A stretch of 64,000 bases of DNA from Rhipicephalus microplus. Its lineage: Eukaryota; Arthropoda; Arachnida; Ixodida; Ixodidae. The translations under genes were made by a program, and so were the position numbers. The notes beneath the pieces are model-generated. The model was not told where the DNA came from. It worked only from the letters and a program-made list of their open reading frames with translations, and did not search any database. Location of the stretch: contig NW_027464601.1 of assembly GCF_043290135.1 (NCBI RefSeq), positions 3,394,001-3,458,000 of the forward strand, given 5' to 3'. The first letter of the stretch is position 1, and each line of letters begins with the position of its first letter. Shown piece after piece: positions 1 to 10,156 of this stretch.

Positions 1-107
1 GAACACCAATATCACTGAATTTTTACACATTGCATAACATCATAACGCCATAAAGTATTCACAGACAGTATATTGTTGTCACAACATTCAAAGAAAGAAC
101 ACAGATC

Positions 108-290
108 TCACTTCACTAAGTGACAAGTGTTTACTAAAAGAATTACCTTAAATATTTTGATGCCGTGTGTATACAGGAGAAAAGAATAATAACATATTGG
201 AAAAGAATCTTTGCAAACGTAAATAAGTGAGAGTGAGACTAATACCGAACCTTGAGGGGCCCCACTTTCTACGAGGAAGACGTTGGTCAT
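108..290 (-). pseudogene. LINE reverse transcriptase fragment (motif B region)
   Basis: The minus-strand translation contains ESGAPQGSVL followed by a degraded hydrophobic segment with LIYV. This is the conserved motif B block of non-LTR retrotransposon reverse transcriptases (family knowledge: GxPQGSVLGPLLFLIY). The catalytic YADD/FADD box that should follow is not recognisable downstream and no other LINE domain adjoins it in the window. It is a short relic of a Jockey/CR1-like LINE, possibly continuing past the left edge. No function is expected. Confidence 0.55.
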
Positions 291-384
291 TTACGGCAAA
301 ATAACATGATTTAACAAGCAGATAGCTGTGCAGGAGATTACATAAATATTAATAAAAATGACAATTGCAACATTAATAACAATG

Positions 385-660
385 AAAAATAATCAGCTGT
401 GCTGTGAGGGCAAAGCAATGAGTGATATGACAAGAAATTGGAATGTAATGCGAAGGACGACAAGCGGCTCGACACATTCAGCACTCTGCTGAAGCGCGAA
501 GAAGGACGTTCGAAAAGAACGCCTACGTGCTGCTTTGTGTTTCAACAATGCGCTGCAAGGGTCGTCTATGAGAAGGTGGCGCTCAAACACACACCCACTC
601 GTGCAGAGTATTGACGATCTTCAATATTCGCATCCAGATAGCTTAACGTCTTCTTAAGCC
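385..660 (-). repeat. Dispersed repeat fragment, related to 13500-13600
   Basis: Read on the minus strand, bases near 395-475 resemble 13505-13590 on the plus strand: both contain a cgc-tta/gac-cttccaattt core followed by a pyrimidine-rich stretch. The relationship shows in DNA and in a shared short translation (xTFQFxxIS), which reflects common repeat origin and not a gene. The family is not recognised. Bases 291-384 hold nothing assignable. Confidence 0.3.
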
Positions 661-769
661 ACATGACCTACATTCTCTACAAGCTTTCTTAAGTGTGGCT
701 GCTCACTTCAGCGCATTTATCAAGAACTACGCAATAAAAGGAGGAAGCTTAACAGCACTGACCCAAAAC

Positions 770-1240
770 AACCACAGCATATCCACGGAGGGAATGATGA
801 TTGGTGGGCTGAAGCGTTCATCTGTCCGTCCGTGCTTTCTTCCGCCCATGCATCCGTCCGTGCATCCGTCCGTGTGTCCGTGCATCCATGTGATTGTTGG
901 TGCATCTATCCGTCCGTGCGTCTCTCCATGCGTCTGGCCGAAAGTCTGCTCTTTCTTCTGTACATCCATCTGTCCATGTGTATGTTCGTGCGGCGACCCC
1001 TCTGTGTGTCTGTCCGTCCGTCCTTCTGCCCACCCATCTGTTTGTCTGTGCACCTATCTCTATGTCCATATGTATGTCCGTTCGTCTATACGTCTATCTA
1101 GTGAACACTCCAAGTACAGCCATGTCACATCTTTTCATCAGGTGTTCATCATATGCAAGTGTCGCCATCCATCAGACATTCTAAGGACTGCTTTTTCGGG
1201 TATGTGCCATCGGTGGGTACATACACCATCGGAGGAAGGA
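770..1240 (+). repeat. Minisatellite-bearing dispersed repeat, copy 1
   Basis: It begins with cagcatatccacggag near 775, followed by gaatgatgat. It then carries about 270 bases of imperfect tetra/octanucleotide repeats built from cgtc, cgtg and catc (about 830-1100), and ends in a unique tail with caagtaca and catgtcacatc. The same order of head, repeat core and tail recurs at 33935-34320, with partial copies at 1437-1606 and 32425-32660. The long open frames here, rich in PSVRPSVCP, come from the short repeat and are not genes. A non-autonomous element with an expandable core is the best description. Confidence 0.6.
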
Positions 1241-1436
1241 AAGAACCACACCCGAAGGAGCTCGGCCCCTAAAACAGATCAGTTTATTGAGACGGAGGAG
1301 TGTGAACAATGCTACATAGATTTTGTCGAGACTGTTTCACACGAACCAGTACTGTCATCACAGCATTTCAGGGGCGAAGCTCTTTAAGGCGTGGGAACAT
1401 CATCATCTCTATGTATGCATATATGTTGTAACCACC

Positions 1437-1606
1437 TCACAGCATACCCACGGAGTGAATGATGATGGACGGATGCACGCACGGATGGAAACACGCATGA
1501 ATGGATGCACGGCGGACGGAATATGAAACGAACGAATGGAAGGAAGCGCCGATAGACTGACGAACGCTTCGCCCCACTCATCATCAATCACTCCGGGGAT
1601 ATTGGG
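1437..1606. repeat. Inverted-end copy of the minisatellite repeat family
   Basis: The left side reads cacggagtgaatgatgatg (from about 1450) and the right side (about 1577-1600) contains catcatcaatcactccg, its near-perfect inverse. Between them lie about 110 bases of degenerate ggac/tgga repeats. The head sequence of this family is therefore present at both ends in inverted orientation, a foldback arrangement. Bases 1250-1436 hold a shared motif at 1372-1392 (ggggcgaagctctttaagg), which appears inverted at 34688-34708. Confidence 0.5.
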
Positions 1607-2600
1607 ATTTTTCACTGCTGTTTGAAATACGAACCCATGCTCCTCACTACGTAAAAGGAGCCGCCCCGCCGTGGTGGTCTAGTGGCTAAGGTACTCGGCT
1701 GCGGACCCGCAGGTCGCGGGTTCGATTCCGGCTGCGGCGGCTGCATTTCCGATGGAGGCGGAAATGTTGTAGGCCCGTGTACTCAGATTTGGGTGCACGT
1801 TAAAGAACCCCAGGTGGTCAAAATTTCCGGAGTCCTCCACTACGGCGTCTCTCATAATGAAATGGTGGTTTTGGGACGTTAAACCCCACATATCAATCAA
1901 CGTAACAGGAGCCGTACTTTATAAATATCAGATTCCAAAGCCTACTGAAAGGCAACAACAAGTAATTGGATATCACTTCTATTCATTCTCAAGGGCAAAC
2001 GTTCACTATGCCACCACTGAAAAGAAGGCACTTGCTATTGTGATGCCCTGAAGATACTTCAAAAGTTGCCTAAAGTTCTCAAATTTCAGGGTTTTTACTA
2101 ATAATTAAGCCTTTACTTACCTGCTTAAGCGAGCACAGCCAAAAGAAAGGCTGGCTAGGTGGATAAAATAAATCCAGCAGTACAGTCTCGCAGCTGCCTA
2201 TCAACCGGGGCTCAAACATTGAGACGTTGAGGCACTTTCAAGATTTCACGTGCTAAGGGATTCCAAGTGCGAGAGCGTAAACATAATGGCACTTGAGGAG
2301 GGCACACAGGATTTACAATTTAGGGATGATCGAAAACGTGTACCTAAGAAGTGTGCCATTTTTGTTAGGTTGTACCATAATAGCCCCAGAGTAAGGGGGT
2401 AATGATGGATTTCAGAGAACTTACCCGACGCTTAGGCAAAGATTCACGAAGAAAACATGAAAAAGATGTTGCACACTGCATCAAATTATACCACGAACGT
2501 AAGGCACACAAGGCCAAATACAAGCCAAGGGTAAATCATATTCTTACGAGTAACTTACTTATCAATCTAGATGTTATGCACAGAGCTCGGCGAGCAAGAC
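1603..2600 (+). pseudogene. Gypsy-like pol fragment (RNase H to integrase zinc finger)
   Basis: Translations on both sides of the SINE at 1663-1899 match the Ty3/Gypsy RNase H domain: a degraded DAS-like start just upstream, then GAVLYKYQIPK, QVIGYHFYSFSRA and YATTEKKALAIV downstream. After frameshifts, LTYLLKRAQPKERLARWI (about 2112-2166) and a degraded DALSR equivalent mark the RNase H-integrase linker. At about 2321-2600 an H2C2-like block (LYHNSP..) is readable only by changing frame. Several stops and frameshifts are visible, so the copy is dead. Reverse transcriptase, the integrase core and LTRs are absent. It was in place before the SINE inserted. Confidence 0.7.
1663..1899 (+). repeat. 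tRNA-derived SINE, Ruka-like, complete
   Basis: The head carries a pol III A box (gtggtctagtggctaagg) and a perfect B box (ggttcgattcc) with tRNA-like spacing. A tRNA-unrelated body follows and ends in ttgggacgttaaacccc. The layout matches the tick SINE Ruka (established family, recalled and not searched). It is flanked by near-identical repeats, acgtaaaaggagcc at 1649-1662 and acgtaacaggagcc at 1900-1913, which are target-site duplications with one mismatch. The element sits inside a Gypsy RNase H frame. Confidence 0.85.
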
Positions 2601-2604
2601 GGTG

Positions 2605-2985
2605 CCAGTTGATCAACAACCAGCCATTATCCTCGTTTTTCTCCTACATGCAGAAAGGCTGCAGCTGGCTGTTCTGTATCGTAACACCCTCAGTGGTTGA
2701 AGCACCGTCTCCGTGCTTGGGTAACTCGTATTCGGTCAAAAGAGGATGATAAGGATTGACTCGAGCTATGTCCACTGTGTCCCTCGAGGCTGAGGATGTT
2801 GATGTTAGATCGGCTGGAGCAGTCTCATCACGTCCGTCACCTAGCGAACGATATGACAGCAGCGTCAGAGAAGTTTTTGAGAAAGACCTATACGCCGAGT
2901 GGGGAACCAGAGAAAGACAAGAGAACCCGGTGAAAGGTGCACGTTTCGATTATGAAAATTGTGTAGCTGTCTTTGGTGCTTTTGT
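2605..2985. other. Unassigned stretch between Gypsy fragments
   Basis: No domain could be recognised. Two short open frames (2402-2749 and 2756-3010, plus strand) have no family resemblance and overlap repeat debris. The right part may be the 3' end of the minus-strand Gypsy element, whose integrase tail reaches to about 2990, but I cannot find an LTR there. Confidence 0.3.
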
Positions 2986-2989
2986 GAGG

Positions 2990-3900
2990 CCTGCAGATGG
3001 CTGCGGGTGAACTGGCGTGCGTGGTCGGCTCGCGCGATGGGTCGCCGGCATCATCAGTGACCGAGGGCAGCAAGGTGCCAAAGGTTAGGCTGCGTTCTCG
3101 GCCGTATAAAAGATAGAATGGCCAATGGCCGCAGTGTCGTGACGCGGTGTATTATATGCGAAAGTCGCATATGGCAAATGAATGTCCCAGTCCTCTTAGT
3201 CAGGCGCTACGTATTTAGAAAGCATGTCGGTTATGGTTTGGTTCAGGCACTTCATAAAACCGTTCGTTTCTAGATGGTACGATGTGGAAAAATTGTGCTT
3301 CACAGAGCGAGAGCACAGGATTTCATCAACGACAGCTGAGAGCAAGGTCTGGTCCCGGTCAGTGAGGAGTTGGCGCATAGCTCCGTGGTATAAATAATAT
3401 TTAATACCATGAAGTCTGCCACATAGGTTGCGAAAGTCGTCGTAAGGGCTCTTGCGATTGCGTATACCGTCTCACCTAGTCAGTGGCGGCAGCAAACCAT
3501 TTGTTTTGCCGAGTCTGAGACGGGGAATGGGCCAAACAGGTCGAGGCTGACTAGAAAAAAAAATGTTTGGTGGGAATGTCGATCGGCTGAAGGAATCCTG
3601 CTGATAGGAAAGATGGCTTTGTGCGGAGCTGACAGGACTCACAAACAGCGAGGTAGCGTTAAACAGAGCGGGCAAGCCAATCGAAAGGAAGACGTACGTG
3701 GTCGTATGTGCGAGACGCACCCAAGTGGCCCACCAAAGGAGCGTCATGAAGTTGGTTGAGGACAGTCGCATGAAGATGTGCTAGTATGGTGGGTAGTAAA
3801 TCATAGCCATATAGATTTAGGTTACGGCAATACAGGATTTTGTCTTTGACCAGGAACATTTGTAGAGATGCGTGGTGAGGCACTGACTCAAGCTTGTGAA
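2990..3900 (-). pseudogene. Gypsy-like integrase remnant
   Basis: Minus-strand frames give a zinc-binding-like segment (LHDAPLVGHLGASRTY, near 3750), then LLTDRDQTLL (3378-3330) and STSYHLETNGFMKCLNQT, and finally an unannotated frame with PYATFAYNTASRH before about 3100. These correspond to the HHCC, DDE core and C-terminal parts of Gypsy integrases. The Glu expected right after the TNG box is not conserved (TNGFMKC, where the family has TNGxxER), so the DDE triad is broken. Two or more frameshifts separate the parts. Nonfunctional. Confidence 0.7.
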
Positions 3901-3939
3901 TGAGGGCTCGCAGAGAAGCCTCCTGGCGTTGTTAGTTGC

Positions 3940-4500
3940 CAAGGTTGAGTAACTGCGTCACAGACAGAACATCTGGAGAGGTGTCAATATGGGCGGCTTC
4001 TTTCACAGGGTAGCGGTATAAACAATCCGCATCTTCATGCAACTGCCCTGTTGTGTACGTTACGGTAAATGTGTATTCGTGTAAACATAGGGCCCAACGA
4101 GCGAAGCGTCCTGTGGGATCTTTCAGTGAGGCCAGCCAGCAGAGCGCGGGGTGACCGGTGACTGCACTAAATTGACACCCCTATAAATACGGGCGAAACT
4201 TGGCGACTGCCCACGCAATAACGAGGTACTCACAATCTATGATTGAAGAGTTGCGCTCGGCGGTAGATAGCAATAGGCTTGAATAACACGCTGATGTTCA
4301 CATTGCTGTTGCAATAATTTTACTCCTATGCCGTGCCCACTAGCGTCAGCGCGAAGCTTCATTGAAGCTGAAGGATCTAAATGAGATAAATCGGTGGCGT
4401 TGTAAGCAGGCTCGTGAGCTGGGAAAAACATGAAACTTGATTATCACCCCAAGAAAACGCGGCGTGATTTTTCAGGAGGTTTGTGAGTGGGCTCGCAACG
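3940..4500 (-). pseudogene. Gypsy-like RNase H and linker remnant
   Basis: The frame at 4237-4431 contains LRADASGHGIG, the start of the Gypsy RNase H domain with its first catalytic Asp. Further left, beyond stops, the minus strand encodes an AVAKFRPYL-like block, a degraded T-H-x-AL-CWL block, RFARWALCLHEYTFTVTY and a degraded DADxLxRYP linker motif, in the family order. It continues the same decayed polyprotein as the RT at 4377-5177. Confidence 0.65.
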
Positions 4501-5620
4501 GTGGCGAAGCTCTTAACGAAGTATCGGAAATAAGAGCACAACACTAAAAAACTGCGAACGTTCTTCCTGGACTTCGAAACAGGAAAGTCCTTAACTGCGC
4601 AAATTTTCTCTGGATCCGGGTGGACCCCCATGGCATCGACGAGGTGGCCAAGTATGGTTATTTCATGACGAGCAAAGTGGAACTTCAAGGAGTCCAATTG
4701 AAATCCAGCTCGATGGAAAACGTCAAGAATTGCCGATAAACGATCAAGATGAGAGTCCAACGTGGGTGAGAACATGATAACGTCGTCTAAATGCCATATG
4801 CACATTGACCATTTGAACCTTTGGAGCATTGAGCCCATCATTCTTTCGAATGTGGGCGGCGCGGCAAAGACACCAACGAGCATCACCTTGAAATGAAAAA
4901 GACCGTCAGGAGAGATAAGTGTGGTCTTCTCGCGGTCTATCTCGTAAACGGCGGTCTGCCAATAACCGCATCGAAGGTCGATAGTGACAAAATACGCAGC
5001 ACCATAAAGACAGTCTAAGGCGTCATCATTTCTAGGGAAGAGGTAAACATCTTCCGTAATTTTCTTCAGATGCCGATAATCTTCACAAAATCGCCACGAT
5101 TCATCCTTATTTCTGATCAGGGCGACAGGAAAAGCCCAGGGGTGGCACGAGGGCTTGATTATATCTTTTGCAAACATCTTTCCGAATTACTGCTGTATGA
5201 CTGTACGCTCGGACGCGGAAACACAGTAAGGACGTCGGTGAATGGACTCACGTCGCCAGTATTGATGCGATGAGTAGCAACACTCGTTCGTCTTAAGGAC
5301 GTGCTGGCGAAGTCGAAAATGTCACTGTAGGACTCCAGAACGTGACGAAGGTCTTCATCTTGTTCAGGGGTGAGGTCTGATAGCATCATGCGTTCAACGT
5401 CGATACCTGATGAACGTGATAAAGTTTCATCATGGTTTGAGCTGCAGCAAGCATCCGCTCCAAAGGGCTCAGCAGTATGGTCTTTTCGGGTCTTAATTTC
5501 GGCCAGGCAAATAAATACATTGGGGAAGGATTTGGACAGCGAAGGCGAAATTGACAAGAGGAAGGCCTGTGTGGTTTCCAACAATTGTCTAAATCGTGTG
5601 CGAAACAGCAACGCCATGCG
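4480..5620 (-). pseudogene. Gypsy-like reverse transcriptase
   Basis: The frame at 4377-5177 has the RT signature series in order: PSCHPWAFPVALIRNKD, WRFCEDYRHLKKIT, FVTIDLRCGYWQ (motif A Asp present), FKVMLVGVFAAPPTFERMM and HLDDVIMFS (motif C, with His replacing the usual Tyr but both Asp kept), then TILGHLVDAMGVHPDPEKI. The adjoining frame at 5159-5617 supplies the N-terminal linker (LTPEQDEDLRHVLESYSDIF) and is offset by a frameshift near 5170. A polyprotein of this family would be over 1000 codons; only broken segments remain. Confidence 0.8.
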
Positions 5621-5626
5621 TAAGCA

Positions 5627-6160
5627 TCACAGCATGAATTGTTGCAACCATGTAATCGCCGTCAGGTACAGGTGGCGTAGATGAGAGGTCGATGCGTGTA
5701 ACACAGTTAGGCGGAAGACGTACAAAATTGATGCAGCAGTAGCGGCTTTCAGGTGGGTCATCGAACCGAAAAGTAGAGAGACCTGAAGGTCAAGACAGCT
5801 GCCTGAACTGTCTGTAAAGGCAGAGTGAGCGGTTAGATAATCCATACCTACAATTAGATTATGAGGGAAATTTTTTATGACGGTGAAAAGAACAGCCGAG
5901 CTTCTATCTGCAATAGTCACACGGGCAAAGCACATGCCAAAAATAGCGGCAGTTCCCCCTTCGTAACTTGAACGGCTCGTTTCAAGGCGGGTGTGACATC
6001 TTTTTTTATTCGGCGACGTAGAGCCGCACTCATGATGGGCACATGCGCCCCAGTATAGATCAACGCGCGTACAGGTGCGTTGCCTAAAATAACATCCAAA
6101 AGATTTCGGGTGGTCAGTAATGTCACATGAGGATTTCTACCAGAGGTCGTCACCAATGCA
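5627..6160 (-). pseudogene. Gypsy-like aspartic protease remnant
   Basis: Two overlapping minus-strand frames (5917-6156 and 5627-5935) contain VRALIYTGAHVPIMS, the retropepsin active-site box with the usual DTGA degraded to YTGA, and IVGMDYLTAHSA, the second conserved block (family: ILGxDxL). Loss of the catalytic Asp and the frameshift near 5925 show that it is inactive. Confidence 0.65.
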
Positions 6161-6555
6161 TCTCGACCTCCAGAAGCTGTACTGTCTAGTTTCCCGGTGA
6201 GGGGCGCTGCGAATACGTCGGAGAGGCCGGATGGCGTTGCGGAGCCGACCTAGATTGACGGCGAGCAGGGGATGGTCAGTGGGCGTAGCGAGGTCTCGTC
6301 AGAGGTGCGGCCGAACTGGAGAAGGTGGTCTGCATAGGGGAATCAAATGTTGAGGACGACTGGTGCACAGAAGTGGCCTGAGAGGAGGGCCTTAATGTGC
6401 CAGCGAAGCCGCATAATAGACGCATTCGCCTTGTCACCACGTCAGATTATGTACATCGGCCATACATCGAAGAAATTATAAGTGTTAATTGCACCGACAT
6501 TGTGGATGGTGACGTAATAGTTCTCCCTTAAGACCATACCCTACGTAGGGGCATT

Positions 6556-7640
6556 GTGATCACACCAGGGCTTATTCGCTTCTTCGATGAGTGTGCCTAC
6601 CTAACCGCCCCAAATCAAACACACGAGTATGTACTGCTCCCCTGTGGTTCAACAGTAGCTTGCGCAGTCAACAGTGAGCCTGTTGCGATTGTTACACTTC
6701 CGAACAACAACCACAACGATGTTCCAAACTCACAATCACTGCCATTCAATGCCTCTTCAACACCTGTGTTGGCAACCATAAGCGCTGACTTAATACCTGA
6801 TCAAACTGAAGATTGGCTCGCCCTGTTGAATAGACACCGTTCTCTATTTGACGTGATCTTGCCCACCCTCAGCATGACTACCACCGCTACTCACAGCATC
6901 CAGACTTACGGCTCTCGTATTCTACATCAGCGTCTATATCGCGTGTCTCAGGCAAACCGCAAGATCACCGAGGAAAACGTCTCAGACATGCTACGACGCA
7001 ACATCATACGTCCTTCCTCGAGTCCCTGGTCAGCCCCAGTTGTTCTCGTTCAAAAGAAAGGTGGGACAGTGCGTTTTTGCGCCGATTACAGTGTGCTAAA
7101 CAAAATAACGTGCAAAGGTGTTTATTCTTTCCCTCGGATCGCCGATGCACTGGATTCATTACAGGGTGCAGAGTATTTTTCTAGCCTCGACCATAGGTCA
7201 GGATACTGGCAGATACCAATGTCGAAGTCTGATAAAGAGAAGACCGCCTTTTCAACGCAAGATTGGTTGTAAGAGTTAGATATGACTCTTTTTGGACTCT
7301 GTGATGCGCCCGCCACCTTCGAACGCATGATAGACAGCGTATTGAGTGGTTTGAAATAGAAAACGTGTCTGTGCTATCTCGATGACATAGTAGTGTTTTC
7401 ATCTACGTTCTCGCAGCATCTACAACGTCTTGACGAAGTCCTCACAAGCCTTGCAAAAGCCGGTCTACAGCTTAACACCAAGAAATGTACCTTTGCTAGC
7501 AAGACAATCAAGGTTTTCGGCCACCTCGTCAGCAAAGAAGGAATTCGGCCGGACCCCGAAAAGCTTGCGGCTGTCCTCGATTTTCCTCGTCCACTACGTC
7601 AAAAGGACCTGCGCAGCTTTCTTGAGACCTGCGCAGCTAT
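6556..7640 (+). pseudogene. Gypsy-like RT, plus strand
   Basis: The frame at 6556-7272 contains the linker and then the RT palm: IIRPSSSPWSAPVVLVQKK, VRFCADYSVLNKIT, FSSLDHRSGYWQIPM (motif A). After a stop at about 7270 the same frame continues with LFGLCDAPATFERMI, meets another stop at about 7359, and reads CYLDDIVVFS (motif C, YxDD type, both Asp kept) and FGHLVSKEGIRPDPEKL through to about 7620. A short direct duplication of ctgcgcagctat near 7629-7652 coincides with the loss of frame into RNase H. Catalytic residues survive, but the stops disable it. Confidence 0.85.
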
Positions 7641-8664
7641 CTGCGCAGCTATCTTCTTACTTCCGGTGCTTCATACGTGGCTTCGCGGAACTTGCGTCTC
7701 CGCTCCATCAACTCCTCGCAAGAAACGTCCCCTTCATTTGGTCCGAAGACTGCGAAAGCGCTTTCACGGCATTCGAGCAAGCCCTCACGTCAGATCCGGT
7801 ACTGTGCCACTTCAATTCCACCACACCCACCATCCTTCACACCGACGCAAGTAGTCATGGTCTAGGTGCGGTACCCTTGCAGCGTGACAAAAACTCACGC
7901 GAACGCGTCGTTGCTTACGCAAGTCGCGCTCTTACCGCTCCAGAGAAAAACTACACTATCACCGAGCAGGAGTGCCTTGCTGTTGTTTGGACAGTGCAAA
8001 GATTCCGACCATATCTTCACGGCCGTCATTTCACCGTCGTTACCGACCATGCCTTATGCTGGCTTTCATCACTGAAAAACTTATCGTGACGCCTCGGTCG
8101 CTGGGCGCTTCGCTTGCTGGAGTATGATTTCGATGTCACCTACGGATCTGGGAAAAAGCATCAAGATGCTGATGCTCTATCGCGCTGTCCTTTGCCCAGC
8201 GGAAGCCACTCACCTTCGATACTCCAAAACAACAGCACCTATCCAATCGCAGCGCTAAGTTCATCACCTGCCACCCTATCCATCCGTGTTTCACAACAAC
8301 GTGTCGACCCATACTGCCGCACCATTGTTGACCGCATGACCGGCTCTACTACTCCTCCAAACGCCAGACTCCATCGACAACTTGAACAATTTAAGCTTGT
8401 CGGTGGTGCTTTATACCGCTACATTTACCACATCGATGGCAACAAGTGGGTACCCGTCATCCCAAGTTCTCTCCACCGTGAAGTTCTGGAAGCCTTTCAT
8501 GATGATCCAACCACCGCTCATCTACGCTATCACAAGACGTACGACAAAATACGAAGTCGTTGTTTTTGGCCTGGCCTCTCTTCAGCCATCGCTAAGTATT
8601 GTGCCTCATGTGTTCATTCCCAACGGCGAAAATGACTGAACATGCTCCGGCTGGCTTAATTCAA
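7640..8664 (+). pseudogene. Gypsy-like RNase H, linker and integrase zinc finger
   Basis: The frame at 7430-8089 carries the RNase H core: PTILHTDASSHGLGAV, ERVVAYASRALT, YTITEQECLAVVWTVQRF and FTVVTDHALCWL. A stop at about 8087 separates it from 8114-8635, which encodes GRW-like linker remnants, YGSGKKHQDADALSR and the H-x-H...CxxC zinc finger (TTAHLRYHKTYDKI, then CASCVHSQRRK). A one-base frame change near 8635 precedes the LINE insertion. Order and spacing agree with Ty3/Gypsy pol. Confidence 0.8.
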
Positions 8665-9233
8665 CGAAATCATTCAACGAAATCTGAGATCCTCCCCTGC
8701 TGTCCTAAAGAGTACTGCGTATATTTCATTTGTTCGCCCGATTTTAGAATATGCATGTTGTGTGTGGGATCCGCGCCAAAAGTCCTTGATTGATCTGATC
8801 GAGAAAATACAGAACACAGCGGCAAGGTTCGTTCTAAGTCGGTATAAGCGAGGTGACAACTTTACTAAATTGAAAAACGAGCTGGGATGAGAAGCGCTCT
8901 CCTCTCGCAGAAGAAAATTGCGTTTGAAATTGTTCATTCAGTTATACCATAAGCAGACTGGCATCAATAAAGACAGTTACCTTGAACCACAGCATTATCT
9001 GTCTAGAATGTCTGATCATGACCCTAAGATTCAAGAATACCGTACTGGAACGAACCTTTATGCTAATTCTTTTTTTTGTTCATACTGTACAAGAGTGAAA
9101 TCAAATCTTGTGACCAAGTGTGCTGTCATAACGAAGACTTGTTTTTTTTTTTTTTTTTCAAAGCTGTAACCCCCCCACTTACATGCCTTTGGGCAAAGCA
9201 GGGTATTTCTGAATAAAGAATAAAGAAAATAAA
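8665..9233 (+). mobile_element. 5'-truncated LINE inserted in Gypsy integrase
   Basis: This holds the 3' end of a Jockey/CR1-like LINE: RT thumb translation ISFVRPILEYACCVWDPR and IEKIQNTAARFVLSRY, a stop, then RRKLRLKLFIQLYHKQ, a 3' UTR with a T18 run and a tail of aataaagaataaagaaaataaa. Flanks taattcaa (8657-8664) and taatgcaa (9234-9241) are a likely 8-bp target duplication with one mismatch. Removing the LINE and one duplicate brings the flanking Gypsy frames into register. The LINE ORF itself has a stop. Confidence 0.75.
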
Positions 9234-9235
9234 TA

Positions 9236-10126
9236 ATGCAAGCTCGTCCTTGTCCCACCTCGCCTTTTGAAGTCGTTGGAATTGACTTGTATGGCCCTCT
9301 TCCTATATCATCCGATGGGAATCACTGGATTGTCACGGCCGTCGACTACCTTACCCGCTACGCAGAAACAGCTTCTATACCATCTGGGACTGCCACTGAG
9401 GTCACCGATTTCTTTCTTCGCCACATCTTTTTGCGTCATGGAGCTCCACGCATTCTCCTGTGTGACCGTGGCAAAGTCTTTCTCGCTTACATTGTCGAGC
9501 AAATTTTGCGTGCCTCGAACACTGTTCACAAGACCACTTCTAGCTACCACCCACAGACCAACGGATTGACTGAACGGTTTGATCGGACCCTATCGCACAT
9601 GATCACCATGCACATTCACCCCAACCACACGAACTGGGATGCAATTCTACCTTTCGTGATATTCGCCAATAATACGGCTGCTCAACGCACTACCGGCTTT
9701 TCTCCATTTTTTCTCGTCCATGGTCGCTCGCCGAGTTTCGCTCTGGATGTCTCTTTCCTTCCTTCCCCTGCAACCTCGATGGCTCCTTTCTCTGAAGAAT
9801 TTTTATCTCGTCTCGCGCACAGCCGTCACCAGGCCTGTGTTAACACCGGCCTTTCTCAAGACACTCGAAAATCTCGCTACGACGCGTCTCGCCGTGTTGT
9901 GAGTTTTTCCCCTGGTGACGAAGTTCTTCTATGGACTCCACTACGCGTCCCCGGCTTATGCGACAAATTAATCAGTCACTTCATTGGGCCGTACACGGTG
10001 GTCGAACAGACATCTCCTGTCAATTACCGCGTTTCTCCGCTTAGCCCTAATCCTGATCATCGTTGCCGAGGAACAGAGAGAGTGCACGTATCTCGTTTAA
10101 AGCCTTATGCGCGGCGCATTTCATAA
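9236..10126 (+). pseudogene. Gypsy-like integrase, open frame
   Basis: This 296-codon open frame begins in the junction left by the LINE, so its ATG (from the LINE tail) is not a native start. It contains the integrase core with all three DDE residues in context: GIDLYGPLP (Asp), ILLCDRGKVF (Asp) and HPQTNGLTERFDRTLS (Glu), then the F-WD-x-LPF box and a GPY/F-type C-terminal module (SHFIGPYTVVEQ, VHVSRLKPY). It ends 47 bases before the LTR. The domain looks intact, but it cannot be translated with the upstream pol because of the insertion and stops. Confidence 0.85.
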
Positions 10127-10156
10127 TACTGTCAAGCGACCAGGTGGCCGCTTTCA

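Larger units (their letters stand above)
2990..6410 (-). mobile_element. Decayed Gypsy-like LTR retrotransposon, minus strand
   Basis: Reading from right to left, the domains come in the order protease (about 6156-5900), protease-RT linker, reverse transcriptase (about 5240-4560), RNase H (about 4500-3940), integrase zinc-binding region (about 3883-3640) and integrase core with tail (about 3640-2990). This protease-RT-RNase H-integrase order defines Ty3/Gypsy elements. Gag is reduced to a possible Ser/Arg-rich stretch at 6160-6410 and neither LTR is visible. Every domain contains stops or frameshifts. It abuts head-to-head with another Gypsy-like element beginning near 6415. Confidence 0.8.

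Noticed and set aside
695..1387. 230-codon frame rich in PSVRPSVCP
   Set aside because: Product of the CGTC/CATC short repeat; opposite-strand frames are equally long.
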